DNA from: Micromonospora lupini str. Lupac 08
GTDB lineage: Bacteria; Actinomycetota; Actinomycetes; Mycobacteriales; Micromonosporaceae
Reading direction: 5' to 3'
NCBI RefSeq assembly: GCF_000297395.2
Contig: NZ_HF570108.1
Location: forward strand, 6,185,700-6,249,699
DNA length: 64,000 nt
In this document: piece by piece, positions 25,736 through 34,076 of the stretch
Numbering within the stretch: position 1 is the stretch's first letter
Layout: each line of letters opens with the position of its first letter
Notes under the pieces: model-generated
Told to the model about the DNA's origin: nothing
What the model saw: only the letters and a program-made list of their open reading frames with translations
The model's database searches: none
Program-made: the position numbers and the translations under genes

Positions 25736-26847
25736 GTCGGGTACTGGTGCTCAACTGCGGGTCGTCGTCGGTGAAGTGGCGCCACTACGACGGGGACCGG
25801 ACCCTCGACCAGGGCACCGTCGAGCGGGTCGGTGAGCCCGGCGGCGGCCCGGCGGACCACGCCAGCGCAGTCCGGCAGATCCTGGCCGGGCTGGACCTGA
25901 CCGGGCTCGCGGCGGTCGGTCACCGGGTCGTGCACGGCGGCCGGACGTTCAGCGCGCCGGCGCTTGTCGACGACGCGGTGCTGGCCGCGATCAAGGACCT
26001 GGTCCCGCTCGCCCCGCTGCACAACCCGGCCAACCTGGCCGGCATCGAGGTGGCGCGGGCCGCCCTGCCGGACGTCGCGCAGGTCGCCGTCTTCGACACG
26101 GCGTTCCACCACACGCTGCCGGAAGCCGCCGCGACCTACGCGATCGACCGGGACACCGCGCAGCGGTACGACATCCGCAGGTACGGCTTCCACGGCACCT
26201 CGCACGCGTACGTCTCCCGGCGTACCGCCGAGCTGCTGGGCCGCCCGTACGACCAGCTCAACACCATCACCCTGCACCTGGGCAACGGTGCCAGCGCCTG
26301 CGCGGTCGCGAACGGCCGCAGCGTCGCCACCTCGATGGGGATGTCCCCGCTCGAAGGGCTCGTGATGGGCACCCGCAGCGGCGACCTCGACCCGACGGTG
26401 ATCTTCCACCTGCGCCGGGAGGGCGGCCTGTCGGTCGACGACATCGACGACCTGCTCAACCACCGCAGCGGCCTGCTCGGGTTGACCGGCGCCAACGACA
26501 TGCGTGAGGTGCTCCAGCGCCGGGCGGCCGGGGACCCGGCCGCCGCGCTCGCCTTCGACGTGTACTGCCGGCGGATCACCGGGTACGTGGGCGCGTACTA
26601 CGCGCTGCTCGGCCACGTGGACGCGATCGCGTTCACCGCAGGCGTGGGTGAGCACGCCGCGCCCGTCCGGGCCACCGCGCTGGCCGGGCTGACCCGGCTC
26701 GGCATCACCGTCGACGAGGCGCGCAACGACGGCGACGGCGACCGGCTGATCTCGCCGGACGGCGCCGAGGTGAGCGTCTGCGTCATCCGCACCGACGAGG
26801 AACGGGAGATCGCCCGGCAGACCCGGGACGTGGTCGGGACGGACTGA
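25732..26847 (+). CDS. ackA: acetate kinase
   Basis: A 371-residue acetate/propionate kinase, somewhat shorter than the usual 400. Family landmarks are VLNCGSSSVKW at the N-terminus, the catalytic region AVFDTAFHHTLP, RRYGFHGTSHAYV, HLGNGASACAV and FTAGVGEH near the C-terminus. It makes ATP and acetate from acetyl phosphate in the cytoplasm. It is translationally coupled to pta through the ATGA overlap. Confidence 0.97.
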   Translation: MSRVLVLNCGSSSVKWRHYDGDRTLDQGTVERVGEPGGGPADHASAVRQILAGLDLTGLAAVGHRVVHGGRTFSAPALVDDAVLAAIKDLVPLAPLHNPANLAGIEVARAALPDVAQVAVFDTAFHHTLPEAAATYAIDRDTAQRYDIRRYGFHGTSHAYVSRRTAELLGRPYDQLNTITLHLGNGASACAVANGRSVATSMGMSPLEGLVMGTRSGDLDPTVIFHLRREGGLSVDDIDDLLNHRSGLLGLTGANDMREVLQRRAAGDPAAALAFDVYCRRITGYVGAYYALLGHVDAIAFTAGVGEHAAPVRATALAGLTRLGITVDEARNDGDGDRLISPDGAEVSVCVIRTDEEREIARQTRDVVGTD

Positions 26848-26877
26848 CGCCGCCACGGCCCGTCCAGACGGCCACGG

Positions 26878-27051
26878 TCAGCGCATCGCCAACCAGGCGA
26901 CGAGGGCCACCAGCACGACGACGACCACCGCCGCACCGACGATGAGCGGCAGGCGGGACGGCGCGTCGGCCGGACCGGCGGCCTCCGGCGTCTGGGTGAA
27001 GGCGCGGAACGCCTCGGTGTTGCCGCTGGGGTCGGTGTAGTTCTCAGCCAT
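26878..27051 (-). CDS. small tail-anchored-like membrane peptide
   Basis: A 57-residue protein: a polar N-terminus (AENYTDPSGNTEAFRAFTQT) followed by one hydrophobic helix at about residues 34-55 and a short basic tail. I chose the ATG at 27051; upstream the frame is Arg/Pro low-complexity. It is convergent with ackA and divergent from the lipoprotein hydrolase. I do not recognise the family; small single-pass proteins like this are common in actinomycetes. Confidence 0.55.
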   Translation of the reverse strand: MAENYTDPSGNTEAFRAFTQTPEAAGPADAPSRLPLIVGAAVVVVVLVALVAWLAMR

Positions 27052-27208
27052 GTCGGTGACCCTAGCGAAGCCGGTCGCGGCGCACCGCCCCCGCCTCCGC
27101 CGTCGGACCGGGTCGAGCCGGCCGGCGGAGGTGACCCGACCGGGTGGCGGGCAGAGCCGGGCCGGACGGCGGGGTCGCCGGACGTGCCCGGGCACCTACG
27201 GTGAAACG

Positions 27209-28102
27209 GTGGGGGCGGGACGGCTGGTCGCCGTACTGGTGACAGCGCTGCTCGCCGGTTGCGCACCGGCCGGCGCCGTGGCGGGCGGGTCCACCGGACC
27301 GCAGACCGCGCGCCGAGCGCCCGAGGGGTCGTACGTCGTCGGCGTGCGTACGCTCACCCTCGATCCGCGCTCGGCGCGCCCCCTGCCGGTCACCATCTGG
27401 TATCCGACCGGGACCGGCGGGGTGGCCGCCGGGCGGTTCCCGGTGGTGATCTACAGCCACGGGCTGTACAGCCGACCCGAGCTGCACGCCGAGTTGACCA
27501 CCCGCTGGGCGGCTGCCGGTTTCGTGGTGGCCGCGCCCGCGTACCCGCACACCCGCGCGGGTGCTCCGCACTTCACCAGGGCCGACGTGCGCAACCAGCC
27601 CGCCGACGCCTGGCGGCTGGTCCGGCACCTGGGCCGCCTCGACGACGACCCGGGTGATCCGCTCGCCGGCCACCTGGATCTCACGTCGATCGCCGCCGCC
27701 GGTCACTCGGCGGGCGGCTTCACCACCTCCGGCATGTTCACCGAGGGCCACCCGGCCCGGCTGCGCGGGGGCATCGTGATCGCCGGGGGCGGGCTGCCGG
27801 GCAGCTTCGCCGGACCGACCGCACCGGTGCTCTTCGTGCACGGCACGGCCGACCCGGTGGTGCCGGTGACTGTCGGCCGGGCCGCCTATGCGCGTACGCC
27901 GGGGTCTGCCGCGTTCCTCAGCGTTCTCGGCCAGGGGCACGGCGAGTACCTCACGCCGGGCAGTCCCGGATTCGCCGCAGTCCTCGCCACCACCACCGAC
28001 TTCCTGCGCTGGACCCTCTACGGCGACCGGACGGCCGGCGCCCGCCTGCCCACCGACGGCCGCACGCCCGGCACCCGCTACGAGTCCCGCCCGCCCACCT
28101 GA
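27209..28102 (+). CDS. lipoprotein alpha/beta-hydrolase (PAF-acetylhydrolase/dienelactone hydrolase-like)
   Basis: A 297-residue secreted lipoprotein. The signal peptide ends in the lipobox LLAGC (Cys at about residue 16). The hydrolase domain has YSHGL near the oxyanion hole, the nucleophile elbow GHSAGG, Asp in HGTADPVVP and His in GQGHGEY, so the triad is complete. It should act outside the membrane on esters or acetylated lipids; the substrate is unknown. It is clearly paralogous to the gene at 28771-29736. The GTG at 27209 has only a weak SD. Confidence 0.8.
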   Translation: MGAGRLVAVLVTALLAGCAPAGAVAGGSTGPQTARRAPEGSYVVGVRTLTLDPRSARPLPVTIWYPTGTGGVAAGRFPVVIYSHGLYSRPELHAELTTRWAAAGFVVAAPAYPHTRAGAPHFTRADVRNQPADAWRLVRHLGRLDDDPGDPLAGHLDLTSIAAAGHSAGGFTTSGMFTEGHPARLRGGIVIAGGGLPGSFAGPTAPVLFVHGTADPVVPVTVGRAAYARTPGSAAFLSVLGQGHGEYLTPGSPGFAAVLATTTDFLRWTLYGDRTAGARLPTDGRTPGTRYESRPPT

Positions 28103-28154
28103 CCGTCTCCGCGGCCTCCCCCGCGCTCCCGGAAGATGTCGCTAGGGTGGCCCG

Positions 28155-28700
28155 GTGGACGACCTCGCACGCCGCCAGTTGGCGAGCATCGCGGAAGTCG
28201 TCGAGGTGGCCGGATCGGCCGGTGTGCCGGTGTGGTTGCGGGGCGGCTGGGCGATGGACTTCGCGCTCGGCGAGGTGTCCCGACCGCACGTCGACGTCGA
28301 CTGGTACTGCTGGCGCGAGGACGCGGACCGGCTGGCCGCCCTCCTGCTGGCCCGGGGTTGGCGCCCCGATCCCCGGATGCCTGTGGAGTTGCAGCTCGAC
28401 CTGTTCGCCGCCGACGTGGAGGTGAGCATCGCGTACCTGGGTCGGGACGACGCCTGTCGCCCGACGGTGGGCGCCGGGTCGTGGGCCGGCACGCCGCTGC
28501 CGGCCGGAATGCTGGACGCCCCACCCGGTCGGATCGGCACGTTGACCGTGCCGACGATCTCGGTGCCGGCCCAGATCGAGTTCAAGCAGATGTTCCCGGT
28601 GTGGATGCCGGAGCGTCCCCGCCGACCGAAGGACGCGGACGATCTTGCTCGACTGCGCGCTGGGCCTCGTCGAGCAGGTCCTCGTACACCCCGACCTTGA
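28155..28700 (+). CDS. nucleotidyltransferase-fold protein (aminoglycoside adenylyltransferase-like)
   Basis: A 181-residue protein of the nucleotidyltransferase superfamily. The RGGWAMDFALG motif with HVDVDWYCW supplies the metal-binding acidic residues, and RPKDADDLARL matches the C-terminal helix of ANT(2'')/Lnu-type enzymes. Members transfer AMP to aminoglycosides or lincosamides, but many environmental homologues have no known substrate, so resistance should not be assumed. GTG start at 28155. The last 13 residues are Arg/Pro-rich and may not be native. It sits between two paralogous lipoprotein hydrolases. Confidence 0.7.
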   Translation: MDDLARRQLASIAEVVEVAGSAGVPVWLRGGWAMDFALGEVSRPHVDVDWYCWREDADRLAALLLARGWRPDPRMPVELQLDLFAADVEVSIAYLGRDDACRPTVGAGSWAGTPLPAGMLDAPPGRIGTLTVPTISVPAQIEFKQMFPVWMPERPRRPKDADDLARLRAGPRRAGPRTPRP

Positions 28701-28770
28701 AGCCGATCAGGTCCAGGCACTGCGTCGAACAGCGCCGAGCCGCCCGGCGTGGCGGGGCACAATTGGTTTC

Positions 28771-29736
28771 ATGTCGCGTCGCGTCACCCCCACGCTGCTG
28801 GCCAGCGTCCTGCTCATGGCCGGCCTGGTCGGCTGCTCCACCGACGCCCGCAAGACCGAGAGCTGGCAGGCGCCGTCCGAGCCACCGCCCGCCGCCACGC
28901 CGACGCCGAAAGTGCCCGCCGGGACCGCGCCGAAGGGCGCCTTCGGCGTCGGCGTACGCCAGCTCAAGCTGAACCGCGACGGCCGTGCGCTGCCGGTGAC
29001 GCTGTGGTATCCGGCGGCCGGGAATACCGGCGGTGCGGCAAAGCGGTCCGCGGCGGCCGCGACGGGCCGGTTTCCGGTGGTCATGTTCAGCCACGGCCTC
29101 ACCGGACGGCCGGAGGACTACGCCACCCTGCTGACCCGCTGGGCGGCGGCGGGCTTCGTGGTGGCCGCGCCGACCTTCCCGCACACCTCCCGGGGCAGCG
29201 ACGGCAACATCCTCGACGTGCTCAACCAGCCGGCCGACGTGTCGTACGCGCTGACCCAGGTGTTGGCCCTCGACGGCAAGGCCGGCGACGGGCTGCGTGG
29301 CCGGCTGGCCACCGACCGGGTGGCCGCGGCCGGGCACTCGGCCGGCGGGGTGACCACCATCGGCCTCTTCACCGCCAGCCGGGACGAGCGGCTGGACGCC
29401 GGGGTGGTGTTCGCCGGCACGGCCGTCGGCGTGGGTACGGCGTTCGCGGGGGCTACCGCGCCGCAGCTGTTCGTCCACGGCGAGCTGGACGAGGTGGTCG
29501 ACTACGCGGCGGGCAAGGCGGCGTACGACAAGGTGCCCTGGCCGAAGGCCCTGCTCAGCCTGCCCAAGGGCGACCACGGGCGGGCGCTGCTCGGCGACGC
29601 TGCGACGCTGCGGGTCGTCGCGGACACGTCAGTCGAGTTCCTGCGCTGGTCGCTGTACGGCGACGCGGAGGCCAAGAAGCGCATTCCCACCGACGCGACG
29701 CGCGGCGACATCGCCACCTTCGACAACCACCTCTGA
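28771..29736 (+). CDS. lipoprotein alpha/beta-hydrolase, paralogue of the gene at 27209
   Basis: A 321-residue secreted lipoprotein with a signal peptide ending in LVGC (lipobox; Cys near residue 22), a Pro/Thr/Ala-rich spacer (about 28-55) and an alpha/beta-hydrolase domain with FSHGLTG, nucleophile elbow GHSAGG, Asp in HGELDEVV and His in GDHGRA. It shares with the upstream paralogue the LPVTxWYP start of the domain, the RWAAAGFVVAAP segment, the elbow and the FLRW(T/S)LYGD C-terminus. ATG start at 28771. A palindromic element follows the stop. Confidence 0.82.
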   Translation: MSRRVTPTLLASVLLMAGLVGCSTDARKTESWQAPSEPPPAATPTPKVPAGTAPKGAFGVGVRQLKLNRDGRALPVTLWYPAAGNTGGAAKRSAAAATGRFPVVMFSHGLTGRPEDYATLLTRWAAAGFVVAAPTFPHTSRGSDGNILDVLNQPADVSYALTQVLALDGKAGDGLRGRLATDRVAAAGHSAGGVTTIGLFTASRDERLDAGVVFAGTAVGVGTAFAGATAPQLFVHGELDEVVDYAAGKAAYDKVPWPKALLSLPKGDHGRALLGDAATLRVVADTSVEFLRWSLYGDAEAKKRIPTDATRGDIATFDNHL

Positions 29737-29747
29737 CCCGCATCCCC

Positions 29748-29825
29748 AAGATCCGCGCAACGTCAGGGATGTTGCTGCCTCAGCGCGCCAGGAGACAGCA
29801 GTTTCCCCGAAGTTGCGCGGATCTT
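29748..29825. repeat. intergenic palindromic element with 14-bp perfect arms
   Basis: AAGATCCGCGCAAC (29748-29761) is repeated inverted at 29812-29825. The 50-nt centre can fold again, with TTGCTGCCTC against GGAGACAGCA. It lies between convergent genes (the lipoprotein hydrolase and the oxidoreductase), so it may also serve as a bidirectional terminator. From memory, similar sequences recur in Micromonosporaceae genomes. Confidence 0.7.
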
Positions 29826-29839
29826 CGCGGGGCCCGGGG

Positions 29840-30793
29840 TCAGGCCGTGTGGTCGATGACGATCTTGCCGAAGGCGTCGCCGGAGTGCAGGCGGGCGAAG
29901 GCGTCCTCGACCCGGCTGAACGGGACCACGGTGTCGATCACCGGGCGGACCTCGTTCTCGGCGCAGAACGCCAGCAGCTCGTACAGCTCCCCCGGCGTGC
30001 CCATCGAGGTGCCCAGGATCTCCAACTGCATGGCGAAGACCCGGCGCAGGTTGACCGACGGCTGGTGGCCGGCGGTGGCGCCGGAGACCACGATCCGGGC
30101 CATCGGCGCGGCCGACTTCAACGAGTGGTCGAACGTCGCAGCGCCCACCGTCTCGATCACCACGTCGACCCGCTCCGGCAGCCGGGCACCGGACTCCAGG
30201 GCGATCGCCCCGAGGGCGGTGATCCGTTCCCGCTTGGCGGCGTCCCGGCTGGTCGCGTACACCCGCTTGCCCATCGCGAGGGCGAGCGCGACGGCCGCGG
30301 TGGCGACGCCGCCGCCCGCGCCCTGCACCAGCACGCTGTCGGCGTCCGCGACGCGGCCCTTGGTGGTCAGCATCCGCCACGCGGTCAGCCAGGCCGTGGG
30401 CAGGCACGCCGCGTCGGTCGCCGCCATGCCGTCGGGCAGTGGGATCAGGTTCGACCGGGGTACGGCGACCCGCTCGGCGAGGGTCCCGGCGAAGTGCTCG
30501 GACAGGATGGAGACCCCGCGCGGGTCACCGGGTGTGACGACGACCGGGTAGACGACCATCTCGTTGCCCCCGGCGTCCACGCCTACCGCGTCGCAGCCGA
30601 GGATCATCGGCAACTGGGCCTCCGTGAGGCCCACCCCGCGCAGCGACCAGAGGTCGTGGTGGTTGAGCGAGGTGGCCCGCACCTGCACGGTCACCCAGTC
30701 GTCCTCCGGGTGGGTCGGCTCGGGCTGCTCACCGACGGTGAGGGCGGCGAGCGGATCGGCGTCGTCGAAACGGGAGGCGAAGGCGGCACGCAT
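29840..30793 (-). CDS. zinc-type alcohol dehydrogenase-like (MDR) oxidoreductase
   Basis: A 317-residue medium-chain dehydrogenase/reductase. The N-terminal GroES-like domain (about 1-125) has VRATSLNHHDLW and PMILGCDAVG; the nucleotide domain (about 130-270) has the VQGAGGGVATAAVALA dinucleotide loop. It lacks the Cys-rich structural zinc lobe and is therefore more like quinone oxidoreductases. NADPH-dependent reduction of an enone or quinone is a family-level guess. The ATG at 30793 has no clear SD. It lies downstream of malic enzyme in the same direction. Confidence 0.85.
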   Translation of the reverse strand: MRAAFASRFDDADPLAALTVGEQPEPTHPEDDWVTVQVRATSLNHHDLWSLRGVGLTEAQLPMILGCDAVGVDAGGNEMVVYPVVVTPGDPRGVSILSEHFAGTLAERVAVPRSNLIPLPDGMAATDAACLPTAWLTAWRMLTTKGRVADADSVLVQGAGGGVATAAVALALAMGKRVYATSRDAAKRERITALGAIALESGARLPERVDVVIETVGAATFDHSLKSAAPMARIVVSGATAGHQPSVNLRRVFAMQLEILGTSMGTPGELYELLAFCAENEVRPVIDTVVPFSRVEDAFARLHSGDAFGKIVIDHTA

Positions 30794-30826
30794 GATCGGC
30801 ACGGTAACAAGCTGAGCGCCCGTTAA

Positions 30827-30838
30827 GAAGGGCCCTTC
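30827..30838. repeat. short palindrome GAAGGGCCCTTC with flanking GTTAA
   Basis: A perfect 12-bp palindrome preceded by GTTAA lies between malic enzyme and the oxidoreductase. From memory, AAGGGCCCTT elements with nearby GTTAA recur between genes in Micromonospora; a chance palindrome cannot be ruled out from this window. Confidence 0.35.
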
Positions 30839-30906
30839 CTGGTGAGAGGGCCCCGGCGCGTAGGCCGGCGGCGCATGGTGCGCCGGAGCGCCCCCGGCCA
30901 CGCGTC

Positions 30907-32085
30907 TCAGCGGCGGGCGACTCCGTCGCGGCGGGCCGCTTCGGCGACGGCCGCCGCGACGGCCGGGGCGACGCGCGGGTCGAGCGGCGACGGGACGATC
31001 GCGTCGGCGGTCAGCGACTCGGCCACCACGCCGGCGATGGCGTCGGCGGCGGCGACCTTCATCCCCTCGGTGATCCGGGTGGCCCGCGCGTCCAACGCGC
31101 CCCGGAACACCCCGGGGAAGGCCAGCACGTTGTTGATCTGGTTGGGATAGTCGCTGCGCCCGGTGGCGACCACCGCGACGTGCCGGGCGGCCACCTCGGG
31201 GTGCACCTCCGGCGTCGGGTTGGCCAGCGCGAACACGATCCCGCCCGGGGCCATCCGAGCGACGGCCGCCTCGGGAATCTGCCCGCCGGAGACCCCGATC
31301 AGCACGTCCGCGTCGCGCAGCGCCTCGGTGATGTCGCCCTGGCGGCCGTCGGCGTTGGTGCTCGCCGCCAGCTCGGCCTTGGTGCCGGTCAGCTCGGTGC
31401 GGTGCCGGCCGATGATCCCCTTGGAGTCGCACACGACCACCTGGTCGGGGTTGACCCCACCGGCGATGAGCATCTTCGTCACGGCCACGCCTGCCGCGCC
31501 CGCGCCGCTCACCGCCACCCGCAGGTCACCGAGCTTGCGGTCGAGCAGGGTGGCGGCGTTGCGCAGCGCGGCGAGCACCACGATGGCGGTGCCGTGCTGG
31601 TCGTCGTGGAAGACCGGGATGTCCAGCGCCTCGTCGAGTCGCCGCTCCACCTCGAAGCAGCGCGGCGCGCTGATGTCCTCCAGGTTGATCCCACCGAACG
31701 ACGGGGCCAGCGCCCGCACCACCGCGACGATCTCGTCCACGTCCTGGGTGTCCAGGCAGATCGGCACCGCGTCCACCCCCGCGAACTGCTTGAACAGCAC
31801 CGCCTTGCCCTCCATCACCGGCAGCGCCGCGCGCGGGCCGATGTTGCCGAGCCCGAGCACCGCCGAACCGTCGGTGACGACGGCGACGGCGTGCGACGCC
31901 CAGGTGTAGTCGTCGGCCAGGGCCGGGTCGGCGGCGATCGCCTCACACACCCGGGCGACACCTGGGGTGTACGCGAGGGAGAGGTCCTCGCGGCTGGTGA
32001 GCGGGACCGTCGAGGCGACGGCCATCTTGCCGCCCCGGTGCAGTTGGAAGACGGGATCAGCGGGGTCCACGGTGGACGAAGACAT
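30907..32085 (-). CDS. NAD(P)-dependent malic enzyme
   Basis: A 392-residue short-form malic enzyme, oxidatively decarboxylating malate to pyruvate in the cytoplasm. Landmarks are LAYTPGVARVCEAI, TDGSAVLGLGNIGP, the metal-binding INLEDISAP and FHDDQHGTAIV segments, and the SGAGAAGVA nucleotide loop. The cofactor preference cannot be read from the motif. With kgd, pta and ackA nearby it belongs to central carbon metabolism, but they are not in one operon. ATG start at 32085. Confidence 0.95.
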   Translation of the reverse strand: MSSSTVDPADPVFQLHRGGKMAVASTVPLTSREDLSLAYTPGVARVCEAIAADPALADDYTWASHAVAVVTDGSAVLGLGNIGPRAALPVMEGKAVLFKQFAGVDAVPICLDTQDVDEIVAVVRALAPSFGGINLEDISAPRCFEVERRLDEALDIPVFHDDQHGTAIVVLAALRNAATLLDRKLGDLRVAVSGAGAAGVAVTKMLIAGGVNPDQVVVCDSKGIIGRHRTELTGTKAELAASTNADGRQGDITEALRDADVLIGVSGGQIPEAAVARMAPGGIVFALANPTPEVHPEVAARHVAVVATGRSDYPNQINNVLAFPGVFRGALDARATRITEGMKVAAADAIAGVVAESLTADAIVPSPLDPRVAPAVAAAVAEAARRDGVARR

Positions 32086-32231
32086 GGCGGTGACTCCAGG
32101 ATCTGTCGAGCAGATGTGAGGCGGCCGGGGCCGGCCGCGAGGTGGGCGGCGAGCGGTGGCACGCGGTGCGGGGGGTCACCCGGGCACTTTCCGAGCATAG
32201 TGTCGGCACTGCCCCTCGGATGTGAGCAGGG

Positions 32232-32597
32232 TCATAACGGCCGACGGGGCACCCGTCCGGGGCGGGGCCAGTAGCGGAACACCACCCGTGCGCGCACGTC
32301 GGCCACCCCGTACGCCCGGGAGTCGTCGGTGACCAGATCGTTGTCGCCGCGCAGCCACCAGCCGCCGTCCTGCGGACGTACCGCCCGCTTCACGACCAGC
32401 AGCTCGGGACGCGTCCGGAAGACGGCGACCACCACGTCACCGGGCCGGATCGGCCGTCCACCCGAGCGGACCAGCACCGCGTCACCGTGTCGCAGCGTCG
32501 GCGCCATGGAGGGACCGGTCACCGAGACGGGCGTCAGCGGACCGCGCAGATGCGGCACCTCCGGCGGGTGATCGGCGCGCACTGGTTTCACCTCCAT
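32232..32597 (-). CDS. sodX: nickel-superoxide dismutase maturation protease (SodX, S26 family)
   Basis: A 121-residue signal-peptidase-like Ser/Lys protease: the catalytic Ser lies in VTGPSMAPTLRHGD and the Lys in LLVVKRAV. There is no membrane anchor, as expected for SodX, which removes the N-terminal propeptide of SodN in the cytoplasm so that nickel can bind. It is divergent from sodN, with 69 nt between the starts. The last sense codon is TTA (forward strand 32235-32237), rare in this sequence and possibly tRNA-regulated. ATG start at 32597. Confidence 0.92.
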   Translation of the reverse strand: MEVKPVRADHPPEVPHLRGPLTPVSVTGPSMAPTLRHGDAVLVRSGGRPIRPGDVVVAVFRTRPELLVVKRAVRPQDGGWWLRGDNDLVTDDSRAYGVADVRARVVFRYWPRPGRVPRRPL

Positions 32598-32632
32598 CCG
32601 GTTCGGGGAGCATTCCCAGGAGTAATGTCGCC

Positions 32633-32647
32633 TTTGATCATCGCAAA
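32633..32647. promoter_or_regulatory. inverted repeat in the sodX-sodN gap, candidate regulator site
   Basis: TTTG and CAAA flank a 7-nt centre (TTTGATCATCGCAAA), 20 nt upstream of the sodN ATG. A Nur/Fur-type nickel-responsive regulator is known to control Ni-SOD genes in Streptomyces, so this is a reasonable place for such a site, but the sequence does not match a consensus I can state. Confidence 0.3.
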
Positions 32648-32666
32648 CTTCCCATGGAGGATCCCG

Positions 32667-33071
32667 ATGCGACTTCCGCGCATCCTTGCGCCCCGCGTCA
32701 CCGCGAGCGCTCACTGCGACCTGCCGTGCGGCGTCTACGACCCGGCCCAGGCCCGGATCGAGGCCGAGTCGGTCAAAATGATCTGCGAGAAGTACCAGGC
32801 GAACACCGACCCGGAGTTCCGTACCCGGGCGGTCATCATCAAGGAGCAGCGCGCCGAGCTGGTCAAGCACCACCTGTGGGTGCTCTGGACCGACTACTTC
32901 AAGGCGCCGCACTTCGAGAAGTACCCGAACCTGCACACCCTGTTCAACGAGGCCACCAAGCTCGCCGGCGCCGGTGGCGTCAAGGGCAGCCTCGACCCGG
33001 CCACCGCCGACAAGCTCCTCGCGAAGATCGACGAGATCGCGAAGATCTTCTGGGAGACCAAGAAGGCGTGA
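32667..33071 (+). CDS. sodN: nickel superoxide dismutase
   Basis: A 134-residue Ni-SOD precursor. The propeptide (residues 1-15, MRLPRILAPRVTASA) precedes the nickel hook HCDLPCGVYD, in which His1, Cys2 and Cys6 of the mature protein bind nickel. The rest is the four-helix bundle (about 35-134, with RAVIIKEQRAELVKHHLWVL). It converts superoxide to oxygen and peroxide as a hexamer. A strong SD (GGAGG) precedes the ATG. It is divergent from sodX and overlaps the next gene by GTGA. Confidence 0.97.
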   Translation: MRLPRILAPRVTASAHCDLPCGVYDPAQARIEAESVKMICEKYQANTDPEFRTRAVIIKEQRAELVKHHLWVLWTDYFKAPHFEKYPNLHTLFNEATKLAGAGGVKGSLDPATADKLLAKIDEIAKIFWETKKA

Positions 33072-33589
33072 CCCACCCGGTCACACCGACGATCCGGCCG
33101 GTACGTCCCGAGGACGTGCCGGCCGTCGTCGCCATGGTGCACGAGCTGGCGGCGTACGAACGCGCTCCCGACCAGTGCCACCTCACCACCGAGCAACTCA
33201 CCACGGCGCTGTTCACTACCGCTCCGGCCCTCTTCGGCCACGTCGCGGTCGACGGGCGCGACCAGCCGATCGGTTTCGCGCTGTGGTTTCTCAACTTCTC
33301 CACCTGGGCCGGCGTGCACGGCATCTACCTGGAGGACCTCTACGTCTCCCCGGCCGCCCGGGGCACCGGCGCGGGCCGGCTGCTGCTCGCCACACTTGCC
33401 GACATCTGCGTACGGCGGGGCTACCGGCGGCTGGAGTGGTGGATGATCGACTGGAATCCCGCAGCGGGTTTCTACGCCTCCATCGGCGCCGAGCAGATGA
33501 GCGAGTGGGTTCCCTACCGGCTCAGCGGTGACGCGTTGCGCGGCCTGGCCGCTCAGACGGAGGCCGCCGAGACGCGCCCGGACGACTGA
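33068..33589 (+). CDS. GNAT N-acetyltransferase (diamine acetyltransferase-like)
   Basis: A 173-residue GNAT protein. Acetyl-CoA binding is marked by LEDLYVSPAARGTGAGRLLL, and RRLEWWMIDWNPAAGFYASIGA matches spermidine/spermine N1-acetyltransferase-like enzymes. The substrate is probably an amine, but this is family-level inference. The GTG start overlaps the sodN stop (GTGA), so it is co-translated with Ni-SOD. Confidence 0.85.
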   Translation: MTHPVTPTIRPVRPEDVPAVVAMVHELAAYERAPDQCHLTTEQLTTALFTTAPALFGHVAVDGRDQPIGFALWFLNFSTWAGVHGIYLEDLYVSPAARGTGAGRLLLATLADICVRRGYRRLEWWMIDWNPAAGFYASIGAEQMSEWVPYRLSGDALRGLAAQTEAAETRPDD

Positions 33590-33621
33590 CCGGGTAGAGT
33601 CCCCGACCGGGGGGATGAGGC

Positions 33622-34029
33622 GTGACTCAACTGACCGGCCAGCCAGCAACCGACGACGACGTGGTGCACCTCACGGTGCCCGCCGACGGCGGTTACCTCG
33701 GCGTGCTCCGCACCGCCACCGCCGGTCTCGCGGCCCGGTTGCAGTTCGCGCTCGACGAGATCGAGGATCTGCGGATCGCCGTCGACGAGGCGTGCGCCAT
33801 GCTGCTCGCCATCGCCACCCGCGACGCCGAGTTGGAGTGCCGGTTCTCGGTCACCGACGACGCGCTCACCGTCGAGGTGACCGTGCCGACCGTGCGCGGG
33901 GCGACGCTGCCCGCCGAGTCGTCCTTCGCCTGGAAGGTGCTCACCGCCCTGACCACGTCGGCGGCCGCCACGGCCAGCGACGGCCGGGCGACGATCTCGT
34001 TGCTCACCCGCCGCTCCGGCGGCTACTGA
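33622..34029 (+). CDS. RsbW-like anti-sigma factor/ATP-binding protein
   Basis: A 135-residue GHKL-type protein with LRIAVDEACAMLL (N-box-like, metal-binding) and a C-terminal TISLLTR strand. The G-box is degenerate. In the RsbW/SpoIIAB family such proteins hold a sigma factor or phosphorylate an anti-anti-sigma protein. No sigma factor or STAS gene is adjacent; another family-related gene lies at 62128. GTG start at 33622. Confidence 0.75.
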   Translation: MTQLTGQPATDDDVVHLTVPADGGYLGVLRTATAGLAARLQFALDEIEDLRIAVDEACAMLLAIATRDAELECRFSVTDDALTVEVTVPTVRGATLPAESSFAWKVLTALTTSAAATASDGRATISLLTRRSGGY

Positions 34030-34076
34030 CCGACGCCCCACGCCGGTCCCGGCCAGCCGGGGCCGCGGGCGACTCC

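Noticed and set aside
28155..28700. Calling the nucleotidyltransferase an antibiotic-resistance gene
   Set aside because: Only the fold and catalytic motif are visible; many environmental homologues have no known resistance role.
30841..30906. Inverted repeat GGCGCA-TGG-TGCGCC after the GAAGGGCCCTTC palindrome
   Set aside because: Only 6 bp of perfect pairing in very GC-rich sequence; not distinguishable from chance.
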